Part shown: in pieces, positions 49,237-56,760 of the stretch
How positions within the stretch are numbered: the stretch's first letter is position 1
How the letters are laid out: each line of letters begins with the position of its first letter
NCBI RefSeq assembly: GCF_040219615.1
Contig: NZ_JAVJSE010000007.1
Coordinates: 1-64,000 of the forward strand
Length of the DNA stretch: 64,000 bases
Reading direction: 5' to 3'
Source: Thalassobaculum_A sp040219615
Lineage (GTDB): Bacteria > Pseudomonadota > Alphaproteobacteria > Thalassobaculales > Thalassobaculaceae
The notes under the pieces: model-generated
Told to the model about the DNA's origin: nothing
The model's database searches: none
Seen by the model: only the letters and a program-made list of their open reading frames with translations
Made by a program: the position numbers and the translations under genes

Positions 49237-49467
49237 TCAATCCCACGGCGTTCCGATGGGGCTATTCCATGCGCTCGCCGCCAACCGCTCCGAGAGCTGC
49301 TCGTCCGTCTGCGTGAAGTCGATCGACTTCAGCAAGGCCCGCTCTTCGTCGTCGAGGTCGAAGCCGGCGCTCCGGATCGCGCCTTCCGGATCGGCCCGGA
49401 CCTCGGCCCGGAACGTCTCGTCGGCGACGTACTTGTCCACGATTGCCTTCACGATCTCTTCGCTCAT
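49237..49467 (-). CDS. Peptide precursor with NHLP/ComX-like leader and Trp-bearing tail (76 aa)
   Basis: Residues 5-62 look like the leader of Os1348/NHLP-type peptide precursors and of ComX: IVKAIVDKYVADETFRAEVRADPEGAI, then GFDLDDEERALLKSID (in parts). ComX has the same GFD-x-x-E layout before its mature end. The C-terminus is short and polar, ASAWNSPIGTPWD, with Trp at 67 and 75. In ComX a Trp close to the C-terminus (…QWGD in Bacillus subtilis) is prenylated by ComQ. GGGGAA lies about eight bases upstream of the ATG. It is the first gene of the unit with the polyprenyl-synthase-like gene. No protease or export gene adjoins. Confidence 0.6.
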   Translation of the reverse strand: MSEEIVKAIVDKYVADETFRAEVRADPEGAIRSAGFDLDDEERALLKSIDFTQTDEQLSERLAASAWNSPIGTPWD

Positions 49468-49756
49468 CCCCAGTTCCCCATCGTCAGGTGCTCTGGACTG
49501 TCAGTGTACCGCTTTGGCCGGCAGTCCGCCGCCGTCGGAATCGACAGGCCGGCTGGACTGCCATTCAGCGTCCGATCTCGAATTCAAGCACGCGCGGGGG
49601 CGGATTGGAATCGAAGCGCGCAAGGGGTGGTTGTTGATCGAGCGTAGATTGTGGTCATGCCTTCCATTTCGGCAAGCGGGCGAGAACAGGTATACGGGTC
49701 GGGTGCGGCCGGGGAACCAAGTCGTGCACGGTCCATGGGGCCGTCCGGAAACCCCG
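49468..49756. other. Intergenic region between peptide gene and serC promoter
   Basis: This 290-base stretch separates the divergent peptide and serC genes. It must contain the peptide gene's promoter on the leftward strand. No convincing -35/-10 pair, RNA or repeat was seen in it, and small frames crossing it lack ribosome sites. Confidence 0.4.
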
Positions 49757-49784
49757 TTGACAACCCCGGCGCCCCCACTAGTCT
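49757..49784 (+). promoter_or_regulatory. serC promoter
   Basis: TTGACA (49757-49762) and TAGTCT (49779-49784) are spaced by 16 bases. Transcription would start near 49791, at the foot of the leader hairpin and 45 bases before the ATG. The -35 is perfect; the -10 is poor. Confidence 0.5.
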
Positions 49785-49797
49785 CCGCCGCGGGCCG

Positions 49798-49830
49798 CCG
49801 CTCCCCAACGAGCGGTTACATTGAAGGATG
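49798..49830 (+). ncRNA. serC-leader-like hairpin
   Basis: CCGCTC (49798-49803) pairs with GAGCGG (49810-49815) around a CCCAAC loop, followed by TTACATTGAAGGATGCAGAC up to the ATG at 49836. The serC leader (an Rfam element in alphaproteobacteria) is a hairpin just before the ribosome site of serC-serA operons, and this one has the right place, size and downstream AAGGA. The consensus could not be compared directly. Confidence 0.5.
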
Positions 49831-49835
49831 CAGAC

Positions 49836-50999
49836 ATGAAGCCGCAGCTGAAGCCGCGGGTTCCGCTGTTCTCGTCCGGACCGTGTGCGAAGCGACCCGG
49901 ATGGGGCCCCGCTGAACTCGCCGACGCCGCCCTCGGGCGGTCCCACCGCTCCAAGATCGGAAAAGCCAGGCTGAGCGACGTGATCGAGAGATCGCGCGCG
50001 ATCCTGGGCATGCCCGACGGCTACCGCCTGGGCATCGTGCCCGCCTCCGACACCGGCGCCGTCGAGATGGCGCTGTGGACCATGCTGGGCGCGCGCGGCG
50101 TCGACATGCTGGCCTGGGAGAGCTTCGGGTCCGGCTGGGTGACCGACGTGACCAAGCAGCTGAAGCTGCAGGACGTGCGGGTGATCGAGGCCGACTACGG
50201 CCGGCTGGTCGACCTGTCCAAGGTCGACTTCTCGCGCGACGTGGTGTTCACCTGGAACGGCACCACCTCCGGCGTGAGGGTGCCGGACGGCGACTGGATC
50301 CCGGCCGACCGCGAGGGCCTGACGATCTGCGACGCCACCTCGGCGGCGTTCGCCATGGAACTGCCCTGGGACAAGCTCGACGTGGTCACCTGGTCCTGGC
50401 AGAAGGTGCTGGGCGGCGAGGCGGCCCACGGCATGCTGGCGCTGAGCCCGCGCGCGGTCGAGCGGCTGGAGACCTACACCCCGGCCTGGCCGCTGCCCAA
50501 GCTGTTCCGCATGACCGCCAAGGGCAAGCTGAACGAGGGCATCTTCAAGGGCGAGACCATCAACACGCCCTCGATGCTGTGCGTCGAGGACATCCTGGAC
50601 GCGCTCGGCTGGGCCGAACGGGTCGGCGGGCTGCAGGGCCTGATCGGCCGCAGCGAGGCCAACCTGGCGGCCATCGAGGCCTGGGTCGCCGAGTCCTCCT
50701 GGGCCGGCTTCCTGACCGAGGACAAGGCGATCCGATCGCCGACCTCGATCTGCCTGTCGATCGTCGACCCGGCCTTCAAGGCGCTGTCCGGGGCCGACCA
50801 GGCCGCGGCCGCCAAGAAGCTGGCGGCGCTGGTCGAGGCCGAGGGCGCCGGCTACGACATCGCCGGCTACCGCGACGCCCCGCCGGGCCTGCGGATCTGG
50901 GGCGGTGCCACGGTCGAGACCGCCGACATCGAGGCGCTGCTGCCCTGGCTCGACTGGGCCTGGGGGCAGGTGAAGTCGGAGCTCGCGGCCGCCGCCTGA
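49836..50999 (+). CDS. serC: Phosphoserine aminotransferase (387 aa)
   Basis: It converts 3-phosphohydroxypyruvate to phosphoserine using glutamate. The ATG at 49836 follows GAAGGA by seven bases; an in-frame TTG at 49821 would add five residues. The alphaproteobacterial short-type serC is seen in VPLFSSGPCAKRPGW at the start, PASDTGAVEMALW (about 65-77), CDATSAAFAM with the PLP Asp, and WSWQKVLGGEAAHGM with the Schiff-base Lys. The length is standard. It heads the operon with serA (108 bases later). Confidence 0.94.
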   Translation: MKPQLKPRVPLFSSGPCAKRPGWGPAELADAALGRSHRSKIGKARLSDVIERSRAILGMPDGYRLGIVPASDTGAVEMALWTMLGARGVDMLAWESFGSGWVTDVTKQLKLQDVRVIEADYGRLVDLSKVDFSRDVVFTWNGTTSGVRVPDGDWIPADREGLTICDATSAAFAMELPWDKLDVVTWSWQKVLGGEAAHGMLALSPRAVERLETYTPAWPLPKLFRMTAKGKLNEGIFKGETINTPSMLCVEDILDALGWAERVGGLQGLIGRSEANLAAIEAWVAESSWAGFLTEDKAIRSPTSICLSIVDPAFKALSGADQAAAAKKLAALVEAEGAGYDIAGYRDAPPGLRIWGGATVETADIEALLPWLDWAWGQVKSELAAAA

Positions 51000-51106
51000 G
51001 CGGCCGCGGGCCTCCGCCCGTTCCCCGAACCGACACGGCAATCACGAAAGCGAAAGGCGCGCGCCCCCGGCCTGTCCCGCAGGCGGAGCCGGCGCGCGAA
51101 CCCAGC

Positions 51107-52684
51107 ATGGTCAAGGTCCTGATTTCCGACAACCTGAGCGACCAGGCGGCCGAGATCTTCCGCGCCCGCGGGGTCGAGGTCGACGTCAACACCGGGCTCA
51201 AGCCCGACGAGCTGAAGGCGATCATCGCCGACTACGACGGCCTCGCCATCCGCTCCGCCACCAAGGTCACCGCCGGGATCCTGGAAGCGGCCGGCAAGCT
51301 CAAGGTGGTCGGGCGCGCCGGTATCGGCGTCGACAACGTCGACATCCCGGCCGCCACCGAACGCGGTGTGGTGGTCATGAACACCCCGTTCGGCAACGCC
51401 GTCACCACCGCCGAGCACGCCATCGCCCTGATGTTCGCGCTGGCCCGGCAGATCCCGCAGGCCGACGCCTCGACCCAGGCCGGCAAGTGGGAGAAGTCGA
51501 AGTTCATGGGCGTGGAGCTGACCGGCAAGGTGCTCGGCCTGATCGGCTGCGGCAACATCGGCTCGATCGTCGCCGACCGGGCCCGCGGCCTGCGCATGCG
51601 GGTGCTGGCCTACGACCCGTTCCTGTCGGAGCAGCGCGCCACCGAGCTCGGCGTGCGCAAGGTCGAGCTCGACGAGCTGTTCCCCGAGGCCGACGTCATC
51701 ACCCTGCACACCCCGCTGACCGACGCCACCCGCGGCATCATCGACGCCAGGGCGATCGCGACCATGAGGAAGGGCGTGCGCATCATCAACTGCGCGCGCG
51801 GCGGGCTGGTGGTCGAGGAGGACCTGCGGGCGGCCCTGGACAGCGGCCAGGTCGGCGGCGCCGGCTTCGACGTGTTCGTGACCGAGCCGGCCAGGGAGAA
51901 CGTGCTGTTCGGTCACCCGAGCGTGGTGTGCACCCCGCATCTCGGCGCCTCCACCACCGAGGCCCAGGAGAAGGTGGCGCTGCAGATCGCCGAGCAGATG
52001 AGCGACTACCTGCTGACCGGCGCGGTCTCGAACGCGGTGAACGTGCCGTCGGTGACGGCAGAGGAGGCGCCGATCCTGAAGCCCTACATGAAGCTGGCCG
52101 AGCTGCTGGGCTCGTTCTGCGGGCAGATGATCGACGGCCCGGTCGAGGCGGTGACCATCGAGTTCGAAGGCCATGCCGCCGAGCTGAACGCCGAGCCGAT
52201 CAAGGCGGCGGCGCTGGCCGGGCTGCTGCGCCCGCAGGTCGACAGCGTCAACATGGTCAACGCCCCGTCGATGGCGCATCAGCGCGGCATCGAGGTCAGC
52301 GTCACCCGGCACGACCGCGAGCCCGACTACCAGACCCTGCTGCGCATGACCGCCCGGTCCGACGGCCGCACCCGGGTGCTGGTCGGAACCCTGATCGGCG
52401 GCACCAAGCCGCGGCTGGTCGAGGTCCAGGGCATCGCCGTCGAGGCCGATTTCGGCCGCCACATGCTGTATGTCCGCAACTACGACAAGCCGGGCTTCAT
52501 CGGCGCGCTCGGCTCGGCGCTGGGCAGGCACGAGGTCAACATCGCGACCTTCCACCTCGGCCGCCGCGACGTCGGCGGCGAGGCGATCGCCCTGGTCGAG
52601 GTCGACCAGCCGATCGAGGCGGCACTGCTGTCCGAGGTCCAGGCGCTGCCGCACGTGGTCCGGGTGAACGCGCTGTCGTTCTAG
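51107..52684 (+). CDS. serA: D-3-phosphoglycerate dehydrogenase (525 aa)
   Basis: It performs the first step of serine synthesis (3-phosphoglycerate to 3-phosphohydroxypyruvate). The NAD-binding glycine motif is GLIGCGNIGSIVADRA (about 144-159). The catalytic residues appear in CARGGLVVEEDL (Arg), TEPA-type Glu (VFVTEPARE) and CTPHLGASTTEAQE (His). It is the long form, with an intervening ASB domain and a C-terminal ACT domain (MLYVRNYDKPGFIGALGSALGRHEVNIATFHLGR, in parts) that binds serine for feedback control. It is the second gene of the serC operon. Confidence 0.96.
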   Translation: MVKVLISDNLSDQAAEIFRARGVEVDVNTGLKPDELKAIIADYDGLAIRSATKVTAGILEAAGKLKVVGRAGIGVDNVDIPAATERGVVVMNTPFGNAVTTAEHAIALMFALARQIPQADASTQAGKWEKSKFMGVELTGKVLGLIGCGNIGSIVADRARGLRMRVLAYDPFLSEQRATELGVRKVELDELFPEADVITLHTPLTDATRGIIDARAIATMRKGVRIINCARGGLVVEEDLRAALDSGQVGGAGFDVFVTEPARENVLFGHPSVVCTPHLGASTTEAQEKVALQIAEQMSDYLLTGAVSNAVNVPSVTAEEAPILKPYMKLAELLGSFCGQMIDGPVEAVTIEFEGHAAELNAEPIKAAALAGLLRPQVDSVNMVNAPSMAHQRGIEVSVTRHDREPDYQTLLRMTARSDGRTRVLVGTLIGGTKPRLVEVQGIAVEADFGRHMLYVRNYDKPGFIGALGSALGRHEVNIATFHLGRRDVGGEAIALVEVDQPIEAALLSEVQALPHVVRVNALSF

Positions 52685-52794
52685 CCCTTCGGGGCTCCCC
52701 CGGCCCGGGCCAGGGGAGCGCCTCAGGATGACAGTCATGGACCGATGCCCGATCCTGTCGCCCTGAGGCGCTCGCGGAGCGAGCCACGAAGGGC
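52684..52794. repeat. Long imperfect palindrome between serA and queC
   Basis: Nested inverted arms surround a spacer: GCCCTTCG (52684-52691) with CGAAGGGC (52787-52794), and GAGCGCCTCAGG (52716-52727) with CCTGAGGCGCTC (52762-52773). The stem would form a stable RNA structure directly after serA. This sequence class (CCTGAGGCGC and CTTCGTGG arms) occurs widely as intergenic repeats in related bacteria as far as I recall. It is a probable terminator or mobile palindrome. Confidence 0.6.
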
Positions 52795-52820
52795 CGGCCC
52801 AACCAGTCTGCGAGGCGGCG

Positions 52821-53522
52821 ATGACGGACAAGGCGATCGTGCTGTTCTCCGGCGGCCAGGACTCCGCGACCTGCCTGGCTTGGGCGCTCGACCGGTTCGC
52901 GGCGGTCGAGACCATCGGCTTCGACTACGGCCAGAGCCACCGGGTCGAGCTCGACGTGCGGCTGCGGTTCCTCGACCGGCTGCGGGCGGCGTTCCCGGTC
53001 TGGGCGGCCAGGCTCGGCGACGACCATCTGCTCGACATGGGCCTGCTGGGCGCCATCAGCGACACCGCCCTGACCCGGGACAAGGCGATCGAGATGTCGG
53101 CCTCCGGCCTGCCGAACACCTTCGTGCCGGGCCGCAACCTGCTGTTCTTCACCACGGCCGCCGCCGTCGCCTACCGGCGCGACGCCAGGCATCTGGTCGG
53201 CGGCATGTGCGAGACCGACTACTCCGGCTACCCGGACTGCCGCGACGACACCGTCAAGGCCCTGCAGGTGGCGCTGACCCTGGGCATGGACCGGCGCTTC
53301 GTGCTGCACACCCCGCTGATGTGGATCGACAAGGCCGCGACCTGGGCGATGGCCCGCGATCTCGGCGGGTCGGCGCTGGAGGACCTGATCCTCGAGGACA
53401 CCCATTCCTGCTACCGCGGCGACCGCACGCGGCGCCACCCATGGGGCTACGGCTGCGGCGCCTGCCCGGCCTGCGACCTGCGGCGGTCCGGGTGGGAGCG
53501 GTATTCGGCGGGCGGCCGCTGA
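52821..53522 (+). CDS. queC: 7-cyano-7-deazaguanine synthase (233 aa)
   Basis: It makes preQ0, a queuosine precursor, from 7-carboxy-7-deazaguanine, ATP and ammonia. The PP-loop ATP motif SGGQDSATCLAWAL lies at about 9-22. Substrate-side elements are VPGRNLLFFTTAAAVAY and DYSGYPDCRD. The zinc site is formed by the four Cys in HSCYRGDR and GCGACPACDLR near the end. All are intact and the length is normal. Other queuosine genes are not in this window. Single gene between two palindromic repeat blocks. Confidence 0.95.
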   Translation: MTDKAIVLFSGGQDSATCLAWALDRFAAVETIGFDYGQSHRVELDVRLRFLDRLRAAFPVWAARLGDDHLLDMGLLGAISDTALTRDKAIEMSASGLPNTFVPGRNLLFFTTAAAVAYRRDARHLVGGMCETDYSGYPDCRDDTVKALQVALTLGMDRRFVLHTPLMWIDKAATWAMARDLGGSALEDLILEDTHSCYRGDRTRRHPWGYGCGACPACDLRRSGWERYSAGGR

Positions 53523-53531
53523 GCCTCGAAT

Positions 53532-53676
53532 GCCCGTCGCATCGTGGGTCCCGGAGCCGGTCGCTGGCGCGACCCCTCCGGGATGACGCAGAGCGGGTGG
53601 CCCCGGCACCGTTCCTCTCCTTCTTCGTCATCCCGGAGGCGCGCAGCGGGCTCCGGGATCCACGAAGCGACGGGCG
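53532..53676. repeat. Dispersed palindromic intergenic repeat, two units
   Basis: Unit 1 (about 53532-53588) has GCCCGTCGCATCGTGGGTCC and CCGGGATGACGC arms. Unit 2 (about 53626-53676) is inverted: GTCATCCCGGAGGCGC and GGGATCCACGAAGCGACGGG arms. It lies between queC and the GMC gene. Confidence 0.65.
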
Positions 53677-53712
53677 CTTGCCGACCGCCGCACCCGTCGC
53701 CAGACTGACCGT

Positions 53713-55359
53713 ATGCGCGCTTACGATTACGTCATCGTCGGGGCCGGTTCCGCGGGCTGCGTCCTGGCATCCCGGCTGACCGAGGATCCCGACATCAGCG
53801 TCCTGCTGCTGGAGGCCGGCGGCTGGGACTGGAACCCGCTGATCCACATCCCGCTCGGGGTCGGCAAGCTGGTGCGCTCCAGCCTGCACAGCTGGGGCTA
53901 CTGGACCGAGCCGGAGCCGCATCTGGGCGGGCGCCGGCTGTACTGGCCGCGCGGCAAGGTGATCGGCGGCTCGTCCTCGATCAACTCGATGATCTACATC
54001 CGCGGCCATCCGCGCGACTACGACACCTGGGCGCAGCTCGGCAACCGCGGCTGGTCGTGGGACGACGTGCTGCCGTATTTCCGGCGCTCCGAAGGCCATG
54101 TCGACCGGCCCGAAGACGACCTGCACGGCACCGGCGGGCCGCTCAAGGTCCAGCGCGGGCGCGGCGACAACCCGCTGTACGACGTGTTCTTCCGGGCGGC
54201 GGGCGAGGCCGGCTATCCCTGGAACGACGACTTCAACGGGCCCGGGCAGGAGGGTGTGGGCCGCTACGACTTCACGATCCACGACGGCCGCCGGGCCAGC
54301 GCCGCCGCCTGCTACCTGCGGCCGGCCCTGAAGCGCCCGAACCTGACGGTCGAGACCCGCGCCCTGACCCACCGGGTCGTGGTCGAGGGCGGCCGGGCGA
54401 CCGGCGTCGAGTATCACCGCGAGGGCACGCTGCACCGGGTCGCGGCGGCGCGCGAGGTGCTGCTGGCCGGCGGCGCGCTGAACTCGCCGCAGGTGCTGAT
54501 GCTGTCGGGCATCGGCGACCCCGACGAGCTGGCCGCCCACGGCATCCCGGTGGCCCATGCGCTGCCCGGGGTCGGGCGCGACCTGCAGGACCACCTGGAC
54601 ATCCCGCTGCAGTTCGCCTGCCCGAAGCCGGTGACCCTGCACAGCCTGGTGCGGCTCGACCGGGCGGCGATCGCCATGGCGCAGGCGGCGCTGTTCCGAT
54701 CCGGCCCGGCCAGCAGCTTCCCGGCCGAAGGCGGGCTGTTCGTGCGCAGCCGTCCGGAGCTCGAGCTGCCCGACATGCAGTGGCACTTCCTGATCGGCCT
54801 CGGCGCCAAGCGGCTGCGGGTGCCGCTGCTCTGGCAACTCAACAGGGGACCGATGGACCGGGACGGATTCACCATCCGGATGTGCCAGCTACGGCCCGAG
54901 AGCCGCGGCCGGGTGACCCTGCGGTCGGACGACCCGGCCGACCGGGTGCGGATCTTCGCCAACTACTATTCGACGGAGAACGACCGCCGCAGCTTCCGCG
55001 ACGGCCTGCGCATGGCCCGCGAGCTGGTGGCGCAGAGCGCGTTCGACGGATGGCACGGCGAGGAACTCAGCCCCGGTGCCGATGTCCGCTCCGACGCCGA
55101 CATCGACGCCTATGTCCGGCGCATCGCCGAGACCATCTACCACCCGGTCGGGACCTGCCGGATGGGCAGCGACGACGGCGCGGTGGTCGACCGGGAGCTG
55201 CGGGTACGCGGGATCGACGGCCTGCGGGTGGTCGACGCCTCGATCATGCCGCGGCTGATCGGCGGCAACACCAACGCCCCCACCATGATGATCGCCGAGA
55301 AGGCGGCCGACATGATCCGCGGCCGGGCGGCGCTCGGTCAGGAGCGGGCGGCGGCGTAG
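53713..55359 (+). CDS. GMC-family FAD oxidoreductase, choline-dehydrogenase-like (548 aa)
   Basis: It oxidises an alcohol at a flavin in the cytoplasm or at the inner membrane. The FAD fold is DYVIVGAGSAGCVLASRL (about 5-22). GMC signature 1 is in the GRRLYWPRGKVIGGSSSINSMIYIRG stretch (in parts, about 76-101), and signature 2 is GGALNSPQVLMLSGIGD (about 256-272). The C-terminal catalytic His is in YHPVGTCRMG (about 476-485) and Asn in GGNTNAPTMMIAEKAAD. The substrate could be choline, an alkyl or polyethylene glycol alcohol; no choline-pathway gene adjoins. It converges on an isoprenylcysteine-methyltransferase-family gene. Confidence 0.88.
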   Translation: MRAYDYVIVGAGSAGCVLASRLTEDPDISVLLLEAGGWDWNPLIHIPLGVGKLVRSSLHSWGYWTEPEPHLGGRRLYWPRGKVIGGSSSINSMIYIRGHPRDYDTWAQLGNRGWSWDDVLPYFRRSEGHVDRPEDDLHGTGGPLKVQRGRGDNPLYDVFFRAAGEAGYPWNDDFNGPGQEGVGRYDFTIHDGRRASAAACYLRPALKRPNLTVETRALTHRVVVEGGRATGVEYHREGTLHRVAAAREVLLAGGALNSPQVLMLSGIGDPDELAAHGIPVAHALPGVGRDLQDHLDIPLQFACPKPVTLHSLVRLDRAAIAMAQAALFRSGPASSFPAEGGLFVRSRPELELPDMQWHFLIGLGAKRLRVPLLWQLNRGPMDRDGFTIRMCQLRPESRGRVTLRSDDPADRVRIFANYYSTENDRRSFRDGLRMARELVAQSAFDGWHGEELSPGADVRSDADIDAYVRRIAETIYHPVGTCRMGSDDGAVVDRELRVRGIDGLRVVDASIMPRLIGGNTNAPTMMIAEKAADMIRGRAALGQERAAA

Positions 55360-55363
55360 CGGG

Positions 55364-55843
55364 CTACAGCCACCGCCGCACCCGCTTCTTAAAAGCCAGG
55401 TATTCGTCGCCGAACTTGGCCGTCAGGTAGCGCTCCTCGCGGTCGATGACGCCGACGTTCATGATCACCAGGGTCGGGAGCAGCAGGCCGAGCATCCACC
55501 AGCTGTTGACCCACAGTGCGATGCCGACCGACAGGGCGGTGAGCGCCACGTAGATCGGGTTGCGGCTGAACCGGTACGGGCCGTCGGTGACCACCGTGGT
55601 CGCCGGCCGGTTGGTCGGCACGTTGGTGCCGGCGCGCCGGAACAGGCCGAAGCACCAGAACGCCAGTGCGAGCGCGAGGACGATAAGGGCGATGCCGGGC
55701 ACCAGGCCGGCCCCGGCGGCCAGCACCGGCAGCGGGATCAGCCAGTCGAGCGCCGCGCCGGCCGCCAGCGCCCCGGCGTACAGGAACGGCGGGTGGGTGA
55801 TGACACCCGGGTTGTCGGGCCGGCCGTCGTTCGATTCGGTCAT
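55364..55843 (-). CDS. Isoprenylcysteine carboxyl methyltransferase-family membrane protein (159 aa)
   Basis: The start at 55843 gives MTESNDGRPDNPGVITHPPFLYAG; the longer frame upstream has no membrane character. Four hydrophobic helices are present. The SAM-binding signature of the ICMT/PEMT fold is GPYRFSRNPIYVALTALSVG (about 90-109), with the later helix and REERYLTAKFGDEYLAFKKRVRRWL (in parts). Bacterial members methylate small membrane substrates; targets are mostly unknown. The gene converges on the GMC gene, with four bases between stops, and HupE reads divergently. Confidence 0.82.
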   Translation of the reverse strand: MTESNDGRPDNPGVITHPPFLYAGALAAGAALDWLIPLPVLAAGAGLVPGIALIVLALALAFWCFGLFRRAGTNVPTNRPATTVVTDGPYRFSRNPIYVALTALSVGIALWVNSWWMLGLLLPTLVIMNVGVIDREERYLTAKFGDEYLAFKKRVRRWL

Positions 55844-56006
55844 GCGTCCCGCCCTTTCGCCCGTTTCGTCAGGCTGCAGATGGGCGGCGCACCGCGGTCC
55901 CGCAAGCGTGTTCGCAGCTGCGGAACATCGGTGCATGACAGCCACCGCCCGCATGGTTAAGACTCGCGGCCGAACCTTTCTCGATTCCGCCATCCGGGGG
56001 CCTTCC

Positions 56007-56585
56007 ATGCTTCGTATCCTGACCACCGCCGCCGTGCTGTCGCTCGTCGCGGCACCCGCCTTCGCCCACACCGGCGCCGGCGCCGCCGGGGGCCTCGCGG
56101 CCGGCTTCGCGCACCCGCTGCTCGGCCTTGACCACCTGCTGGCGATGGTGGCGGTCGGCGCCTGGGGCGCGCTGCTCGGCGGCCGCGCGCTGTGGCTGGT
56201 GCCGGCGGCCTTCGTCGCGGCGATGGTGGCGGGCGGCACGCTCGCCGTGTCCGGCGTGGCGCTGCCGATGGTCGAGGCGGCGATCGCCCTGTCGGTGGTG
56301 GCCCTGGGGGTCATGGTGGCAGCCAACGTCCGCCTGACGGTTGGCGCCGGCATGGCGGTGGTCGCGGCCTTCGCGGTGTTCCACGGCCACGCGCACGGCA
56401 GCGAGATGGCGGCCGGCCTGTCCGCCTTCGGCTACACCGCCGGCTTCGCCCTGGCGACCGCGCTGCTGCACGCCGTCGGTGCCGCCGCCACCCTGGCGGT
56501 CGTCGGTTTCGCGTCGACCCGCGCGGTGCGCTGGATGGGTGCCGCCGCGGCGTTCACCGGCGCCGGCATCGCCGCCGGGCTCTGA
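56007..56585 (+). CDS. HupE/UreJ-family membrane protein (192 aa)
   Basis: A signal peptide (LRILTTAAVLSLVAAPAFAHTG) is followed by six hydrophobic helices and the HupE signature HPLLGLDHLLAMVAVGAWGALLG (about 33-55). Conserved His residues lie at H33-type, H40-type and the later FHGHAHGSE (about 130-138). HupE/UreJ proteins move nickel or cobalt ions. No urease or hydrogenase genes are in the window, so cobalt or nickel supply for another enzyme is likely. Single gene. Confidence 0.82.
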   Translation: MLRILTTAAVLSLVAAPAFAHTGAGAAGGLAAGFAHPLLGLDHLLAMVAVGAWGALLGGRALWLVPAAFVAAMVAGGTLAVSGVALPMVEAAIALSVVALGVMVAANVRLTVGAGMAVVAAFAVFHGHAHGSEMAAGLSAFGYTAGFALATALLHAVGAAATLAVVGFASTRAVRWMGAAAAFTGAGIAAGL

Positions 56586-56611
56586 CGAGCGGGAGAGCGC
56601 TCTCTCCCCCG

Positions 56612-56742
56612 TCGTCATCCCGGGGCGGACCGCCGCGAGGCGGAACGCATCCGGGACCCACGGCGCGACGGGAAGCTCGAGCTGCCGGCGTTGCGGCGGC
56701 GGGTGGGTCCCGGGTCGAGCTGTGCTCGCCCGGGATGACGAC
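56612..56742. repeat. Dispersed palindromic intergenic repeat, two units
   Basis: Unit 1 (about 56612-56672) has GTCATCCCGGGGCGGACC and CCGGGACCCACGGCGCGACGGG arms. Unit 2 (about 56704-56742) has GGGTCCCGGG and CCCGGGATGACG arms. It lies between convergent HupE and beta-lactamase-family genes. Confidence 0.6.
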
Positions 56743-56760
56743 TTGGAGGCGGGGGCGGCG

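Noticed and set aside
48123..49467. A lasso or lanthipeptide cluster around the 76-aa peptide
   Set aside because: No cyclase, dehydratase, B/C protein, radical SAM or transporter gene adjoins; the only neighbour on the strand is the prenyl-synthase-fold protein.
50075..52684. An 869-residue rightward frame spanning the second half of serC and all of serA
   Set aside because: It is the serA frame extended upstream through serC in the wrong frame; the ATG at 51107 gives a standard SerA.
47171..55843. A full ComQXPA quorum-sensing operon around the peptide gene
   Set aside because: No histidine kinase or NarL-type response regulator is in the neighbourhood. The LysR gene and the isoprenylcysteine-methyltransferase-like gene 6 kb away have no visible link.
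55860..56006. A cobalamin riboswitch before the HupE gene
   Set aside because: The leader is too short and shows no B12-box-like sequence.
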